The notes beneath the pieces are model-generated. The model had not been told where the DNA came from and did no database searches. It saw only the letters and a list, made by a program, of their open reading frames with translations. This document shows, one piece after another, positions 1 through 9,646 of a DNA stretch of 64,000 nt. The DNA lies in the NCBI GenBank assembly GCA_005518185.1, contig RKSN01000002.1, forward strand, positions 558,001 to 622,000. Direction: 5' to 3'. The position numbers and the translations under genes are program-made. This stretch comes from Chakrabartia godavariana. Its GTDB lineage: Bacteria; Pseudomonadota; Alphaproteobacteria; Sphingomonadales; Sphingomonadaceae. The number at the start of each line of letters is the position of its first letter. The first letter of the stretch is position 1.

Positions 1-405
1 GACCGTATCGGTATGGCCAGTGATCTCCAGATCGGCACCCGGCCGCTTTTTGATCTCCGCAAAGATCTCCGCCAGCATGGCCTGCGACTCTTCGGTCGGC
101 TCGACCGAATTTTCCTTGAAATAGAGGACAAACGTGCGAGGCTGGGGCGGCAGCGCAGCGAGCAGATCGGCATATTTTGCGTCAAAGGTCGCGCTGTCGA
201 TCGTCTTGACCGAGGCACTGCTCCCTGAAACGCTCGCAACCGCGCCCGGCTTGTCGACCACGGCGATCTCCGTCCCGGCGCTGTTGAGCACCGCAACGCT
301 ACCAGCCTCGCCATTCTCGCCCGGCCCAAGCGCAAGCTGCGACATCGCACACCCCGCAAGCAGCAGCGGCAGAACCGCCGCGCAAAGACGTGTCCGCCCC
401 CTCAT
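1..405 (-). CDS. OmpA-like lipoprotein, C-terminus cut by window edge
   Basis: The reading frame starts with ATG at 405 and runs off the left edge after 135 codons. The N-terminus has a lipoprotein signal (hydrophobic stretch ending LLLAGC, Cys at about residue 19), so the product should be lipid-anchored in the envelope. From about residue 90 it reads as the start of an OmpA-type peptidoglycan-binding domain: a strand containing FVLYFKEN, a helix, then LEITGHTDTV. The rest of the domain lies outside. Its ATG overlaps the stop of the FecR-domain gene by 4 bases (ATGA), so the two are very likely co-translated. Family assignment is fairly secure; the cellular role is unknown. Confidence 0.75.
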   Translation of the reverse strand, partial: MRGRTRLCAAVLPLLLAGCAMSQLALGPGENGEAGSVAVLNSAGTEIAVVDKPGAVASVSGSSASVKTIDSATFDAKYADLLAALPPQPRTFVLYFKENSVEPTEESQAMLAEIFAEIKKRPGADLEITGHTDTV

Positions 406-830
406 TTGACGTTCAGCACGACGCGCGCGCGCCGGATCACGTAAATGTTCTTGGGCGTCTCCACCCGCATCGCCTGCGGGTCATTGCGGGCGATCCGGCC
501 GGAAATGATCGCGACGACACCCTTTTTCAGAACGCCGACAAAGCGCCCCTGCTGTGTCGTGTCATTATAGTCGAAGGCGCGAATCGTCAGGCGCGTGCCC
601 GGGCCGGCCGAAAGCCGCGTGTTGTCGATGAAGGTTGCCCCGGCCTTGCCGCGCGCGCCGGTGACAAGAGTATCGCCCGTTTCAATGACGAAGCCAGGTT
701 TGACCGGGATAAGCTTGCCATCGCGTTCAACCGACGCCCCGCCGCTGGAAAGTTTGATGCGGCCGATATCGGCCCATGCCGGCTGTGCCAGCACGACAGC
801 CAACAATGCCCCTGTTCCCAAAGCCCGCAC
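402..830 (-). CDS. FecR-domain periplasmic protein
   Basis: 142 residues with a cleavable-looking signal peptide (ends QPAWA, residues ~1-20) followed by one FecR-type domain: a repeated beta pattern including GDTLVTGARGKAG, a central FIDNTRLSAGPGTRL segment and a late TPKNIYVIRRARVVL strand. It has no transmembrane helix, unlike the FecR anti-sigma regulators, so it is probably a soluble periplasmic module. It overlaps the downstream OmpA-like lipoprotein by 4 bases. Secreted FecR proteins are known next to OmpA-like proteins and CHASE2-containing cyclases, but no cyclase lies inside this window. Function is inferred only from the domain. Confidence 0.75.
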   Translation of the reverse strand: MRALGTGALLAVVLAQPAWADIGRIKLSSGGASVERDGKLIPVKPGFVIETGDTLVTGARGKAGATFIDNTRLSAGPGTRLTIRAFDYNDTTQQGRFVGVLKKGVVAIISGRIARNDPQAMRVETPKNIYVIRRARVVLNVK

Positions 831-956
831 GCAACCCCCTGCCCTTTTGCACCCGCTTGATGCGATAATGTCACCATATTGGCAAGAGCGTCATCCACAA
901 CCTTTCGACATCTCCCTCTTTCACATCGGTGGACTGTGCCGTAACAGGCTTGGGCC

Positions 957-1628
957 ATGTGGCAGCTATATCAGTTCGCTCTCTGTCCGTTTTCACGCAA
1001 GGTCCGCCTTCTCATGGGAGAGAAGGGCGTGGGCTACCAGCTCGTGCGCGAATATCCGTGGGAACGGCGCGATGAATTCGTCGACTTGAACCCGACGAGC
1101 CAGACGCCGGTGCTCGTCGAATCGGAGCGCGGGCTGACCCTGATCCATTCTGCGGCCATCTGCGAATATCTGGAGGAAACGGTCGATCAGTCGCCGATGA
1201 TCTCCGGGACGGCGCCCAATCGGGCCGAGATCCGTCGACTGACGTGCTGGTTTGATGAGCAGTTTTACATGCAGGTCGTCGGCCCCTTGCTGCATGAGCG
1301 CATGGAGAAAAGGCTGGTGCATCGCGCGGCGCCCGATGGCGGCGTGCTGCGTCAGGCCATGAAGAACGCCAACCAGCTGCTCGATTATATCGACTGGCTG
1401 CTGGATCATCGCAACTGGCTTGCAGGGGCCAGTCTCAGCCTCGCCGATCTGGCAGGTGCCGCACATATTTCGGTCGCAGACTATCTCGGCGGCATCGACT
1501 GGCGCGGGCATGAGGCGACGAAGCGCTGGTATTCCGGGCTCAAGTCCCGGCCCTCCTTCCGCCCGCTGCTCAGCGAACGGATGGAAGTCATTCCGCCGCC
1601 CGCCCATTATGACAAGGTCGACTTCTGA
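957..1628 (+). CDS. Glutathione S-transferase family protein
   Basis: 223 residues. The N-terminal ~80 residues form a thioredoxin-like GST domain beginning WQLYQFALCPFSRKVRLLM, with a CxxS motif (CPFS) at the active-site position and the conserved TPVLVE segment before the second half. The C-terminal part is an all-helical GST domain with the usual LADLAGAAHI segment near residue 165. The substrate cannot be told. It is transcribed away from the FecR gene across a 126-base divergent gap and converges on ubiG with 9 bases between the stops. Confidence 0.85.
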   Translation: MWQLYQFALCPFSRKVRLLMGEKGVGYQLVREYPWERRDEFVDLNPTSQTPVLVESERGLTLIHSAAICEYLEETVDQSPMISGTAPNRAEIRRLTCWFDEQFYMQVVGPLLHERMEKRLVHRAAPDGGVLRQAMKNANQLLDYIDWLLDHRNWLAGASLSLADLAGAAHISVADYLGGIDWRGHEATKRWYSGLKSRPSFRPLLSERMEVIPPPAHYDKVDF

Positions 1629-1637
1629 GCCGCGGCG

Positions 1638-2369
1638 CTAAGCGCGTGTCGCGGTGAAGATGTAGTTGAGCGACAGATCGTCCGAGAGGTGCAGGCCCGC
1701 CGTCGCGGAAAAGGCAATGCCGCGCATCTCGCCGGCAACCAGTCCGGCATCGCGCAGCAAATCCTGCATCTCATCCGGCGTCAGGAACTTGTCCCAATCG
1801 TGCGTGCCCTTGGGGATCGCGCCGAGGCCTTCACCGAGAGTGATCATGGCGAGCCTTGATTTGGGCGTGCGGTTGGGTGTCGAAAGCACCATCAGTCCGC
1901 CATCTGCCAGCCGGTCGCGCAGGGCGGCGAGGAAATCTGCCGGGTCTGTAACATGTTCGATGACCTCCATCGAGGTCACGAGATCAAACTGTTCTGCCAT
2001 GCCCGCGACATCGGCACAGCGATAGTCGATGGCCAGGCCGCCTTCGGCCGCATGGGTCGCTGCGATTGCGATGCTTTCAGGCGCCGCATCCACGCCCGTC
2101 ATTTGCGCGCCCAAACGGGCCAGCGGTTCGCACAGCAACCCTGCGCCGCAGCCGACGTCGAGCGCGGTCTTTCCCGTCAGTGGGCGGAAGCTGGAACCAT
2201 CCGCGCTCCAATGCCCGTCAATGGCGTCGCGAATGAATTCGAGACGGACCGGGTTCAGCTTGTGGAGCATGGCGGAGGAACCCTTGGGGTTCCACCAGTC
2301 GGCCGCCAGCTTTCCGAAATGCGCGGCTTCCGCTGCGTCAATGGTGGTTGTGGTGCTTGCCTTTGACAT
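1638..2369 (-). CDS. ubiG: Ubiquinone biosynthesis O-methyltransferase
   Basis: 243 residues. UbiG carries out the two SAM-dependent O-methylations of the ubiquinone head group. Motif I of class I methyltransferases is clear (LDVGCGAGLL at ~70), followed by GVDAAPESIAIA, and a post-motif region with SMEVIEHV. The N-terminus AAHFGKLAADWWNPKGS and the LNPVRLEFI segment are characteristic of UbiG rather than UbiE. A purine-rich Shine-Dalgarno (AGGGAAGGGG) precedes the ATG. It is divergent from lysC, with only 67 bases between the starts for two promoters. Confidence 0.92.
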   Translation of the reverse strand: MSKASTTTTIDAAEAAHFGKLAADWWNPKGSSAMLHKLNPVRLEFIRDAIDGHWSADGSSFRPLTGKTALDVGCGAGLLCEPLARLGAQMTGVDAAPESIAIAATHAAEGGLAIDYRCADVAGMAEQFDLVTSMEVIEHVTDPADFLAALRDRLADGGLMVLSTPNRTPKSRLAMITLGEGLGAIPKGTHDWDKFLTPDEMQDLLRDAGLVAGEMRGIAFSATAGLHLSDDLSLNYIFTATRA

Positions 2370-2436
2370 ACCCCTTCCCTAACAGGGCCGCGCCTTATGG
2401 CCAAACCCGCATTTGCGACACGAAACAGGGAAATCG

Positions 2437-3693
2437 ATGGCCCGCATCGTAATGAAGTTCGGCGGCACGTCCATGGCGGGGACGGAGCGCATCCGCAACG
2501 TCGCCGCCCGCGTGAAGCGCGAAGTGGACGCCGGCAATGAAGTCGCCGTCGTCGTTTCTGCCATGGCCGGGGAGACCGACCGGCTTGTCAATTTCTGCCG
2601 TGAAGCCGCGCCGCTGCACGATCCCAAGGAATATGACGTCGTCGTCGCCTCGGGTGAGCAGGTGACGTCGGGCCTGCTCGCGATCACGCTGCAGGCCATG
2701 GGCGTCAAGGCGCGCAGCTGGCTCGGCTGGCAACTGCCGATCCGCACGTCGGATGCGCATGCCTCCGCCCGTATCGAAGACATTGAAACGACCGACCTGA
2801 TCGCCGCCATGAGCGCGGGCGAAGTCGCCGTCATCCCAGGGTTTCAGGGCGTGACAGCGGCCAACCGCATCACGACGTTGGGCCGCGGCGGCTCAGACAC
2901 GTCGGCCGTAGCGGTCGCCGCTGCGGTCAAGGCCGACCGCTGCGACATCTACACCGATGTCGACGGCGTCTACACCACCGACCCGCGCATCGTCCCGAGG
3001 GCGCGCAAGCTCGCCAAGGTGACCTACGAAGAAATGCTCGAGCTGGCGAGCGTCGGGGCAAAGGTGCTCCAGACCCGCTCGGTCGGGCTCGCCATGAAGG
3101 AAAATGTGCGCGTGCAGGTGCTGTCCTCGTTCGACGAGCCGACAGACAACCCCATCCCCGGCACGCTCATCGTCGGTGACGACGAAATCGGAGAAGACGA
3201 AATGGAACGCCAACTCATCACCGGCATCGCCCATGACAAGAACGAAGCCAAGGTCACGCTGACGAGCGTGCCCGATCGCCCCGGTGCGGTCGCCAGCATC
3301 TTCGGTCCGCTTGCCGATGCCAACATCAACGTCGACATGATCATCCAGAACATCGCGCATGACACCGGATCGACCGACGTCACCTTCACGGTGCCGGGCG
3401 CTGAGCTGGCACGCGCGATCGACACGCTGGAAAAGGCAAAGGACGCGATTGGCTTCACCGAGCTGATGCACGACACCAAGGTCGCCAAGATCTCCGTTGT
3501 CGGCGTCGGAATGCGCAGCCATGCGGGCGTCGCGGCCACGATGTTCAAGGCCCTCGCCCAGCGTGGCATCAACGTTCAGGCGATCTCGACCTCCGAAATC
3601 AAGGTCTCGGTGCTGATCGACGAGGATGAGACCGAACTCGCCGTCCGCGTCCTGCACACGGCCTATGGCCTCGACGCTGAGGACGCTGCGTGA
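2437..3693 (+). CDS. lysC: Aspartate kinase
   Basis: 418 residues from ATG 2437, chosen because AGGGAA lies 5 bases upstream and the family starts MARIVMKFGGTSM; an in-frame TTG at 2413 adds eight unneeded residues. The enzyme phosphorylates aspartate, the first step to lysine/diaminopimelate, threonine and methionine. The amino-acid kinase domain (residues ~1-245) has KFGGTSM and the GRGGSDTSAVA loop. Two ACT domains (~270-345 and ~350-415) would bind lysine or threonine for feedback control. Its stop overlaps the GTG of the following flavoprotein gene by 4 bases. Confidence 0.95.
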   Translation: MARIVMKFGGTSMAGTERIRNVAARVKREVDAGNEVAVVVSAMAGETDRLVNFCREAAPLHDPKEYDVVVASGEQVTSGLLAITLQAMGVKARSWLGWQLPIRTSDAHASARIEDIETTDLIAAMSAGEVAVIPGFQGVTAANRITTLGRGGSDTSAVAVAAAVKADRCDIYTDVDGVYTTDPRIVPRARKLAKVTYEEMLELASVGAKVLQTRSVGLAMKENVRVQVLSSFDEPTDNPIPGTLIVGDDEIGEDEMERQLITGIAHDKNEAKVTLTSVPDRPGAVASIFGPLADANINVDMIIQNIAHDTGSTDVTFTVPGAELARAIDTLEKAKDAIGFTELMHDTKVAKISVVGVGMRSHAGVAATMFKALAQRGINVQAISTSEIKVSVLIDEDETELAVRVLHTAYGLDAEDAA

Positions 3694-4694
3694 GCCAGCT
3701 TGCAGCGCTGATGGCACGGGGCGCGGCATTCCTCGGTTCGGACGTCGCCATCATGGCCGGCGCGATGAGCTGGATCAGCGAACGCCACCTTGTCTCCGCC
3801 ATGTCCAATGCGGGCGGGTTTGGCGTCATTGCGGGCGGCGCCATGCCGCCTGATATTCTGTCTGCCGAAATTGCGGCAACCAAGGCGATGACGGACAAGC
3901 CGTTTGGCGTGAACCTCATCACGATGCACCCGCAGTTGACCGACCTGATCGCCGTCTGCGCCCAGCACAAGGTCAGCCATGTCGTGCTGGCGGGCGGCCT
4001 GCCACCCGCGGGCGCCATCGATCAGATCAAGGCGTTCGGCGCCAAGGTCATCTGCTTTGCACCTGCTTTGTCGCTGGCGAAAAAGCTCGTGCGGTCGGGC
4101 GTCGATGCGCTGGTCATCGAAGGCATGGAAGCGGGCGGCCATATCGGCCCCGTGTCCACGTCCGTGCTGGCGCAGGAAATCCTGCCCGAAATGGCCGACG
4201 TCGTGCCGATCTTCGTCGCTGGCGGCATTGGTCGCGGCGAAATGATCGCTGCCTATCTCAAACAGGGGGCGGCCGGTGTGCAGATCGGCACGCGGCTCGT
4301 CTGCGCGACCGAATGCATCGCGCATCCGGCGTTCAAAAAGGCGTTCATGCGGGCGTCTGCTCGCGATGCCATTGCGAGCGTGCAGATCGATCCGCGTCTG
4401 CCGGTCATCCCCGTCCGTGCGCTCAAGAATGCGGGCACCGAGGAATTCACGCGCAAGCAGGTGGAAGTGGCCGCCATGCTAGACCGCGGTGAGGTCGACA
4501 TGGCCGCAGCGCAGCTGGAGATTGAGCATTTCTGGGCCGGTGCACTGCGCCGGGCCGTAATCGAGGGCGATGTGGAGAACGGCTCGGTCATGGCGGGTCA
4601 GTCGGTCGGCATGGTCAAAGCCGAAGAACCGGTGGCCGCCATTCTGGCGACGCTTGTCCGCGAAGCCGAGGAAGCTCTGGCCGGTCGGGACTGA
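3690..4694 (+). CDS. Nitronate monooxygenase-like FMN oxidoreductase
   Basis: 334 residues starting with GTG overlapping the lysC stop (GTGA). The fold is a TIM barrel of the 2-nitropropane dioxygenase/FabK family: N-terminal AIMAGAMSWISERHLVSA, the GFGVIAGG turn, PFGVNLI, then EGMEAGGHIGP, whose histidine is the conserved active-site residue, then the phosphate-binding VFVAGGIGRG and GAAGVQIGTR. Such enzymes oxidise alkyl nitronates; FabK-like relatives reduce enoyl-ACP. The conserved GGHIG motif favours the nitronate monooxygenase group. The coupling to lysC is clear in sequence but has no obvious metabolic meaning. Confidence 0.85.
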   Translation: MSQLAALMARGAAFLGSDVAIMAGAMSWISERHLVSAMSNAGGFGVIAGGAMPPDILSAEIAATKAMTDKPFGVNLITMHPQLTDLIAVCAQHKVSHVVLAGGLPPAGAIDQIKAFGAKVICFAPALSLAKKLVRSGVDALVIEGMEAGGHIGPVSTSVLAQEILPEMADVVPIFVAGGIGRGEMIAAYLKQGAAGVQIGTRLVCATECIAHPAFKKAFMRASARDAIASVQIDPRLPVIPVRALKNAGTEEFTRKQVEVAAMLDRGEVDMAAAQLEIEHFWAGALRRAVIEGDVENGSVMAGQSVGMVKAEEPVAAILATLVREAEEALAGRD

Positions 4695-4835
4695 ATCCGT
4701 CCCATCGCGGGACAATGAGCGCCACCACATTGGTTGCGAATCGAACCATCAACGCATAATTTGATCCCATCGGTCAGGGTCGCGCCAGGCGAAGTGTTTC
4801 TGCAAAGGCAGGGCACGCACAGGGGCAATAAGTAT

Positions 4836-5606
4836 ATGCGTTTGAAATCGGTAGCGATCCTTTCGGCGTCATTACTGACTTTGGCGGCTCCCCAAGCGGC
4901 CAATGCGGCCACGTTCTTCTTTGATCTATCGGGCAATTCCGCCACGAGCGGCACTTATGGCAATGCCCGGATTTTCAGTGCGACAACCGCAGGCAAGACG
5001 ATCAACATGCGTGCGACAGCTTGGAGCGTCTCGAGCAATCTGGTGCGAAGCGCCTATCTTGGCTCCTATGCCAATGGCTTGGGGGTGACGAACCGCAGCG
5101 AAGGCACTGGCAGCAACAACACGCACACCATCGACAATAATGGCGGCGCCGACTTCATCCTTTTTCAGTTCGACAAGCCAGTCGAATTCCTCTCCGGTCG
5201 GTTCAACGCTTACAGCCTATGCAGCGGATGCACCGTCGATACCGATGCGTCGATCGACTTTGGTACAACGGCGACGGCCTGGAATTCCGCGCTCGCGCTC
5301 GACAACAGGAATGTCAGCGTAGTGAACTCGCTTCTGAATGGGGCAGGCTATGAGGCGCTTGGCGGGTCCACATCGGGCATACGCAATTTGCAGCCCGGCG
5401 CGCCGGGTCAGAAGGTGGGCAACATCTGGATGGTCGCCTCATCCTTCATCAATCAGGATGGCAAGAAGGACTCGTTCAAGTTCGACGACCTGTCGGTGTC
5501 CTATATCGATCCGCTGCCCGAGCCGGGCAGCTGGGCCCTGATGCTGGCAGGCTTCGGGATGGTCGGCTTCGCGCTGCGCCGTCGTTCGTCGCTCAGCGCC
5601 GCCTGA
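4836..5606 (+). CDS. PEPxxWA-CTERM sorting-domain exported protein
   Basis: 256 residues from ATG 4836, where the signal peptide begins (MRLKSVAILSASLLTLAAP, cleavage after ANA); AGGGG is 10 bases upstream. The mature part is rich in Ser, Asn, Gly and aromatic residues with no recognisable catalytic domain. It ends with a PEP-CTERM signal: PEPGSWALML, a hydrophobic helix and an RRR cluster, in the PEPxxWA variant of sphingomonads. Such proteins are processed by an exosortase and often go to the cell surface or extracellular matrix; no exosortase gene is in the window. Its 3' end overlaps crtZ on the other strand by 14 bases. Confidence 0.85.
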   Translation: MRLKSVAILSASLLTLAAPQAANAATFFFDLSGNSATSGTYGNARIFSATTAGKTINMRATAWSVSSNLVRSAYLGSYANGLGVTNRSEGTGSNNTHTIDNNGGADFILFQFDKPVEFLSGRFNAYSLCSGCTVDTDASIDFGTTATAWNSALALDNRNVSVVNSLLNGAGYEALGGSTSGIRNLQPGAPGQKVGNIWMVASSFINQDGKKDSFKFDDLSVSYIDPLPEPGSWALMLAGFGMVGFALRRRSSLSAA

Positions 5607-6108
5607 TCTCGTCTGCGGCCGGGGCACGGACCCCGGCGCGGCCACCCTCCGCTAGCTGCGCTTTCAGAACCTCGGGCTTTGGCGCCCAGAGAAAGCCGAA
5701 GCTCACCGTTCCATCCTTGGTTTCCACGACATGGTGCAGGCGGTGCGCCTGCATGATGCGCTTCATGTAGGTGCTCTTGGGAAGGTAGCGATGGCCGATG
5801 CGCTTGTGCACGATCACATCATGGAAGCCGAAATAGATCGCCCCATAGGCCGCAATTCCGCCGCCGATCCACGCATAGAGCGCCCCATGGCCGAGGCCGA
5901 TGCCATACCAGAAGAGCGAGATCGACGGCGCGGCAAAGATCACGGCATAAAGGTCATTGAGTTCGAACATGCCCGTGCGCGGCCGGTGGTGGCTCTTATG
6001 GAGAAACCATCCCGGCCCATGCATCAGCCAGCGGTGGGCGACGTAAGCGAAGCCCTCCATGAAAATCACGGTGGCGACGAATAGTGCGAGTCCGGACCAG
6101 ATCGACAT
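5593..6108 (-). CDS. crtZ: Beta-carotene hydroxylase
   Basis: 171 residues, a membrane di-iron hydroxylase that adds the 3/3'-hydroxyl groups to beta-carotene, giving zeaxanthin-type pigments. All histidine clusters of the family are present: HRWLMH (~26), HKSHH (~38), FHDVIVH (~95) and HRLHH (~123). There are about four hydrophobic segments. It is solitary here, with no other crt gene adjacent. It ends inside the last codons of the convergent PEP-CTERM gene. Confidence 0.93.
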   Translation of the reverse strand: MSIWSGLALFVATVIFMEGFAYVAHRWLMHGPGWFLHKSHHRPRTGMFELNDLYAVIFAAPSISLFWYGIGLGHGALYAWIGGGIAAYGAIYFGFHDVIVHKRIGHRYLPKSTYMKRIMQAHRLHHVVETKDGTVSFGFLWAPKPEVLKAQLAEGGRAGVRAPAADEIRRR

Positions 6109-6231
6109 GACGCCGTTCTATAGCGCCGTTCATACTTCCGTCATCATTAAAGCGGCATTGGACCGCCAACCAGGCCGGTGCAACGGGACAGCAATCCGCA
6201 CCGGCCTGCGTCAGATCACAAGGGAGGTTCC

Positions 6232-6546
6232 ATGCGCACGAAACTGCTTCTCGCCTTTATCGCAGCATCCACCCTGTCGGCGTGCGCCACGCCCGAGACG
6301 CGCCTGCGCAAGGGTCTGCAGTCGGCGGGCCTTTCGGCGGGCACCTCGGCCTGCATGGCGGACCGCATGGTCGACAAGCTGTCGCTCACCCAGCTGAAGC
6401 GCCTGTCGGACCTCAGCAAGATCAGCGACAAGCGGATTGGCGACATGCGGGTCGGCGAATTCTGGCGTCAGGTGCGCGCGCTGCGCGACCCCGAAATCTT
6501 GGCGATCACGACACGTGCCGGGCTGAGCTGCGCCATCTCCGAATAA
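6232..6546 (+). CDS. Small hypothetical lipoprotein
   Basis: 104 residues from ATG 6232, chosen for the strong AGGGAGG Shine-Dalgarno and because the lipoprotein signal starts there (ends STLSAC, Cys 18). The mature part is about 85 residues, mostly helical, with two further cysteines (CMADRM near residue 40 and LSCAI at the C-terminus) that could form a disulfide. I do not recognise a domain. It stands alone between crtZ (divergent) and sucC (same strand, 86 bases on). Confidence 0.75.
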   Translation: MRTKLLLAFIAASTLSACATPETRLRKGLQSAGLSAGTSACMADRMVDKLSLTQLKRLSDLSKISDKRIGDMRVGEFWRQVRALRDPEILAITTRAGLSCAISE

Positions 6547-6601
6547 GCGGTCGACAAAGGCGCGTTACGGGCTTCCCTTAGCGTGAAGGCTATGCTTTAG
6601 G

Positions 6602-6620
6602 CCCTGCAACTCTAGCAGGG
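6602..6620 (+). promoter_or_regulatory. Hairpin overlapping the sucC Shine-Dalgarno
   Basis: Perfect 6-base inverted repeat CCCTGC/GCAGGG with a 7-base loop, ending 12 bases before the sucC ATG. The 3' arm contains the only Shine-Dalgarno-like AGGGA before sucC, so folding would hide it. The structure is visible; a regulatory role is inference. Confidence 0.35.
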
Positions 6621-6632
6621 ACTCGCGCGCAC

Positions 6633-7841
<1,209 letters not shown>

Positions 7842-7920
7842 GGCTTGCCAAGCCCTGCCAAATTGTGCAGTGCGCCACGCATTGACGTTAACGTAAAGTG
7901 ATTCATTGGAGAGAAGCGCC

Positions 7921-8667
7921 ATGAAGATCCTTGTGCCCGTGAAGCGGGTGATCGATTACAATGTGAAGCCGCGGGTGAAGCCGGATGGTTCTGGCGTGGA
8001 CCTTGCGAACGTGAAGATGTCGATGAATCCGTTCGACGAGATCGCGGTTGAGGAAGCCATTCGCCTGAAGGAAAAGGGCGTGGCGACCGAGATCGTCGCC
8101 GTGTCGGTCGGGCCGGACAAGGCGCAGGAAACGCTTCGCACGGCGCTGGCGATGGGCGCGGACCGCGCGATCCTCGTGGTGGCCGAAGACGTCGAGCCGC
8201 TGGGCGTTGCCAAGTTGCTCGCAAAGATCATGGACGAAGAAGCCCCCGGCCTCGTCATCCTTGGCAAGCAGGCGATTGACGATGACAGCAACCAGACCGG
8301 CCAGATGCTTGCGGCGCTGACCGGTCGCCCGCAGGGCACGTTCGCCTCGAAGGTCGAAGTTGCTGGCGACAGCGTCAACGTGACCCGCGAAGTCGATGGC
8401 GGCCTTGAGACGGTCAGCCTGAAGATGCCCGCCATCGTCACGACCGACCTGCGTCTCAATGAACCGCGCTATGCCTCGCTGCCCAACATCATGAAGGCGA
8501 AGTCGAAGCCCTTGGCGCAGAAGACGCCCGCTGATTACGGCGTCGACGTGTCACCGCGTCTCAAGACGCTCAAGGTTGCCGAACCGCCGGTGCGCTCGGC
8601 CGGGATCAAGGTCGCCGATGTCGATGCACTGGTCGCCAAGCTCAAGGAAATGGGAGTAGCCGCATGA
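7921..8667 (+). CDS. etfB: Electron transfer flavoprotein beta subunit
   Basis: 248 residues from ATG 7921 (Shine-Dalgarno GGAGAG; an in-frame ATG 15 bases upstream only adds MERSA). EtfB binds AMP and forms the heterodimer with EtfA that carries electrons from acyl-CoA and other dehydrogenases to ETF:quinone oxidoreductase. It has the [16 protein letters not shown] start and the signature [19 protein letters not shown] near residue 185. Its stop overlaps the etfA start by 4 bases (ATGA). Confidence 0.95.
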   Translation: MKILVPVKRVIDYNVKPRVKPDGSGVDLANVKMSMNPFDEIAVEEAIRLKEKGVATEIVAVSVGPDKAQETLRTALAMGADRAILVVAEDVEPLGVAKLLAKIMDEEAPGLVILGKQAIDDDSNQTGQMLAALTGRPQGTFASKVEVAGDSVNVTREVDGGLETVSLKMPAIVTTDLRLNEPRYASLPNIMKAKSKPLAQKTPADYGVDVSPRLKTLKVAEPPVRSAGIKVADVDALVAKLKEMGVAA

Positions 8668-9593
8668 GCGTCCTCGTTTACGCTGAACACGACAATGCGT
8701 CGCTGAAGGACGCAACGCTCGCTGTCGTCACCGCTGCCGGTCAGTTGGGTGAAGTCCACGTCCTCGTCGTCGGCAATGGCTGCGATGCCGTGGCCCAGGC
8801 AGCTGCCAAGGTGGCCGGTGTCGCCAAGGTCCATGTCGCCAATGACGCGGCCTATGCCAACCAGCTTGCCGAAAACGTTGCGCCGCTCATCGCCAGCCTG
8901 ATGGCGGGCCATGATGCGGTGCTGTTCCCGGCGACCGCGCACGGCAAGAACATCGCGCCGCGCGTCGCCGCGCTGCTCGATGTCATGCAGATCAGCGACA
9001 TCCTGTCGGTCGAAAGCGCCGACACGTTCACGCGTCCGATCTATGCGGGCAATGCGATCGCCACGGTCCAGTCGTCGGATGCCAAGAAGGTGATCACCGT
9101 GCGCGGCACGGCGTTCGCCAAGGCGGCGGCCGAAGGCGGTTCGGCAGCGGTCGAAGCGGTCTCCGGGTCGGGCGATGCGGGTCTCTCGTCGTTCGTCGGC
9201 GCCGAGATCGTGAAGCTGGAACGTCCGGAACTGACCTCGGCCAAGATCATTGTCTCGGGTGGTCGTGCGCTCAAGGATGCCGACACGTTCCAGGCAACGA
9301 TCTTCCCGCTGGCCGACAAGCTCGGCGCGGCGGTCGGCGCGAGCCGCGCGGCGGTCGATGCGGGCTATGTCCCCAACGACTATCAGGTCGGCCAGACCGG
9401 CAAGATCGTGGCGCCTGAGGTCTATGTCGCGGTCGGCATCTCGGGTGCGATCCAGCATCTCGCCGGCATGAAGGACTCCAAGACGATCATCGCGATCAAC
9501 AAGGACGAGGACGCCCCGATCTTCCAGGTCGCGGACATCGGCCTGGTCGGCGACCTGTTCAAGGTCGTCCCCGAGCTCGTCGAAAAGCTCTGA
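8664..9593 (+). CDS. etfA: Electron transfer flavoprotein alpha subunit
   Basis: 309 residues, the FAD-binding ETF subunit. The C-terminal FAD domain is unmistakable: GGRALKD (~198), [20 protein letters not shown] (~228), the [15 protein letters not shown] loop and [10 protein letters not shown] (~275). It is translationally coupled to etfB, and a strong hairpin terminator follows 24 bases after the stop. The window also contains thiolase, crotonase and dienoyl-CoA-reductase-like genes that could feed this pathway. Confidence 0.96.
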   Translation: MSVLVYAEHDNASLKDATLAVVTAAGQLGEVHVLVVGNGCDAVAQAAAKVAGVAKVHVANDAAYANQLAENVAPLIASLMAGHDAVLFPATAHGKNIAPRVAALLDVMQISDILSVESADTFTRPIYAGNAIATVQSSDAKKVITVRGTAFAKAAAEGGSAAVEAVSGSGDAGLSSFVGAEIVKLERPELTSAKIIVSGGRALKDADTFQATIFPLADKLGAAVGASRAAVDAGYVPNDYQVGQTGKIVAPEVYVAVGISGAIQHLAGMKDSKTIIAINKDEDAPIFQVADIGLVGDLFKVVPELVEKL

Positions 9594-9617
9594 TCCAAAC
9601 CGATCAACGACAAAAGG

Positions 9618-9646
9618 AAGAGGCGGCTCAGGCCGCCTCTTTTTTT
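9618..9646. terminator. Bidirectional terminator shared by etfA and nhaA
   Basis: GAGGCGGC/GCCGCCTC stem, extended by A-T pairs, with a TCAG loop and seven T residues on the plus strand. On the minus strand the same stem is followed by TTCCTTTTG. The nhaA stop codon (minus strand) lies in the loop, so the stem encodes the last nhaA codons. Confidence 0.85.

Noticed and set aside
4699-4713. GTCCC/GGGAC hairpin after the nitronate monooxygenase-like gene
   Set aside because: Five-base arms and no T-run; too weak to call a terminator.
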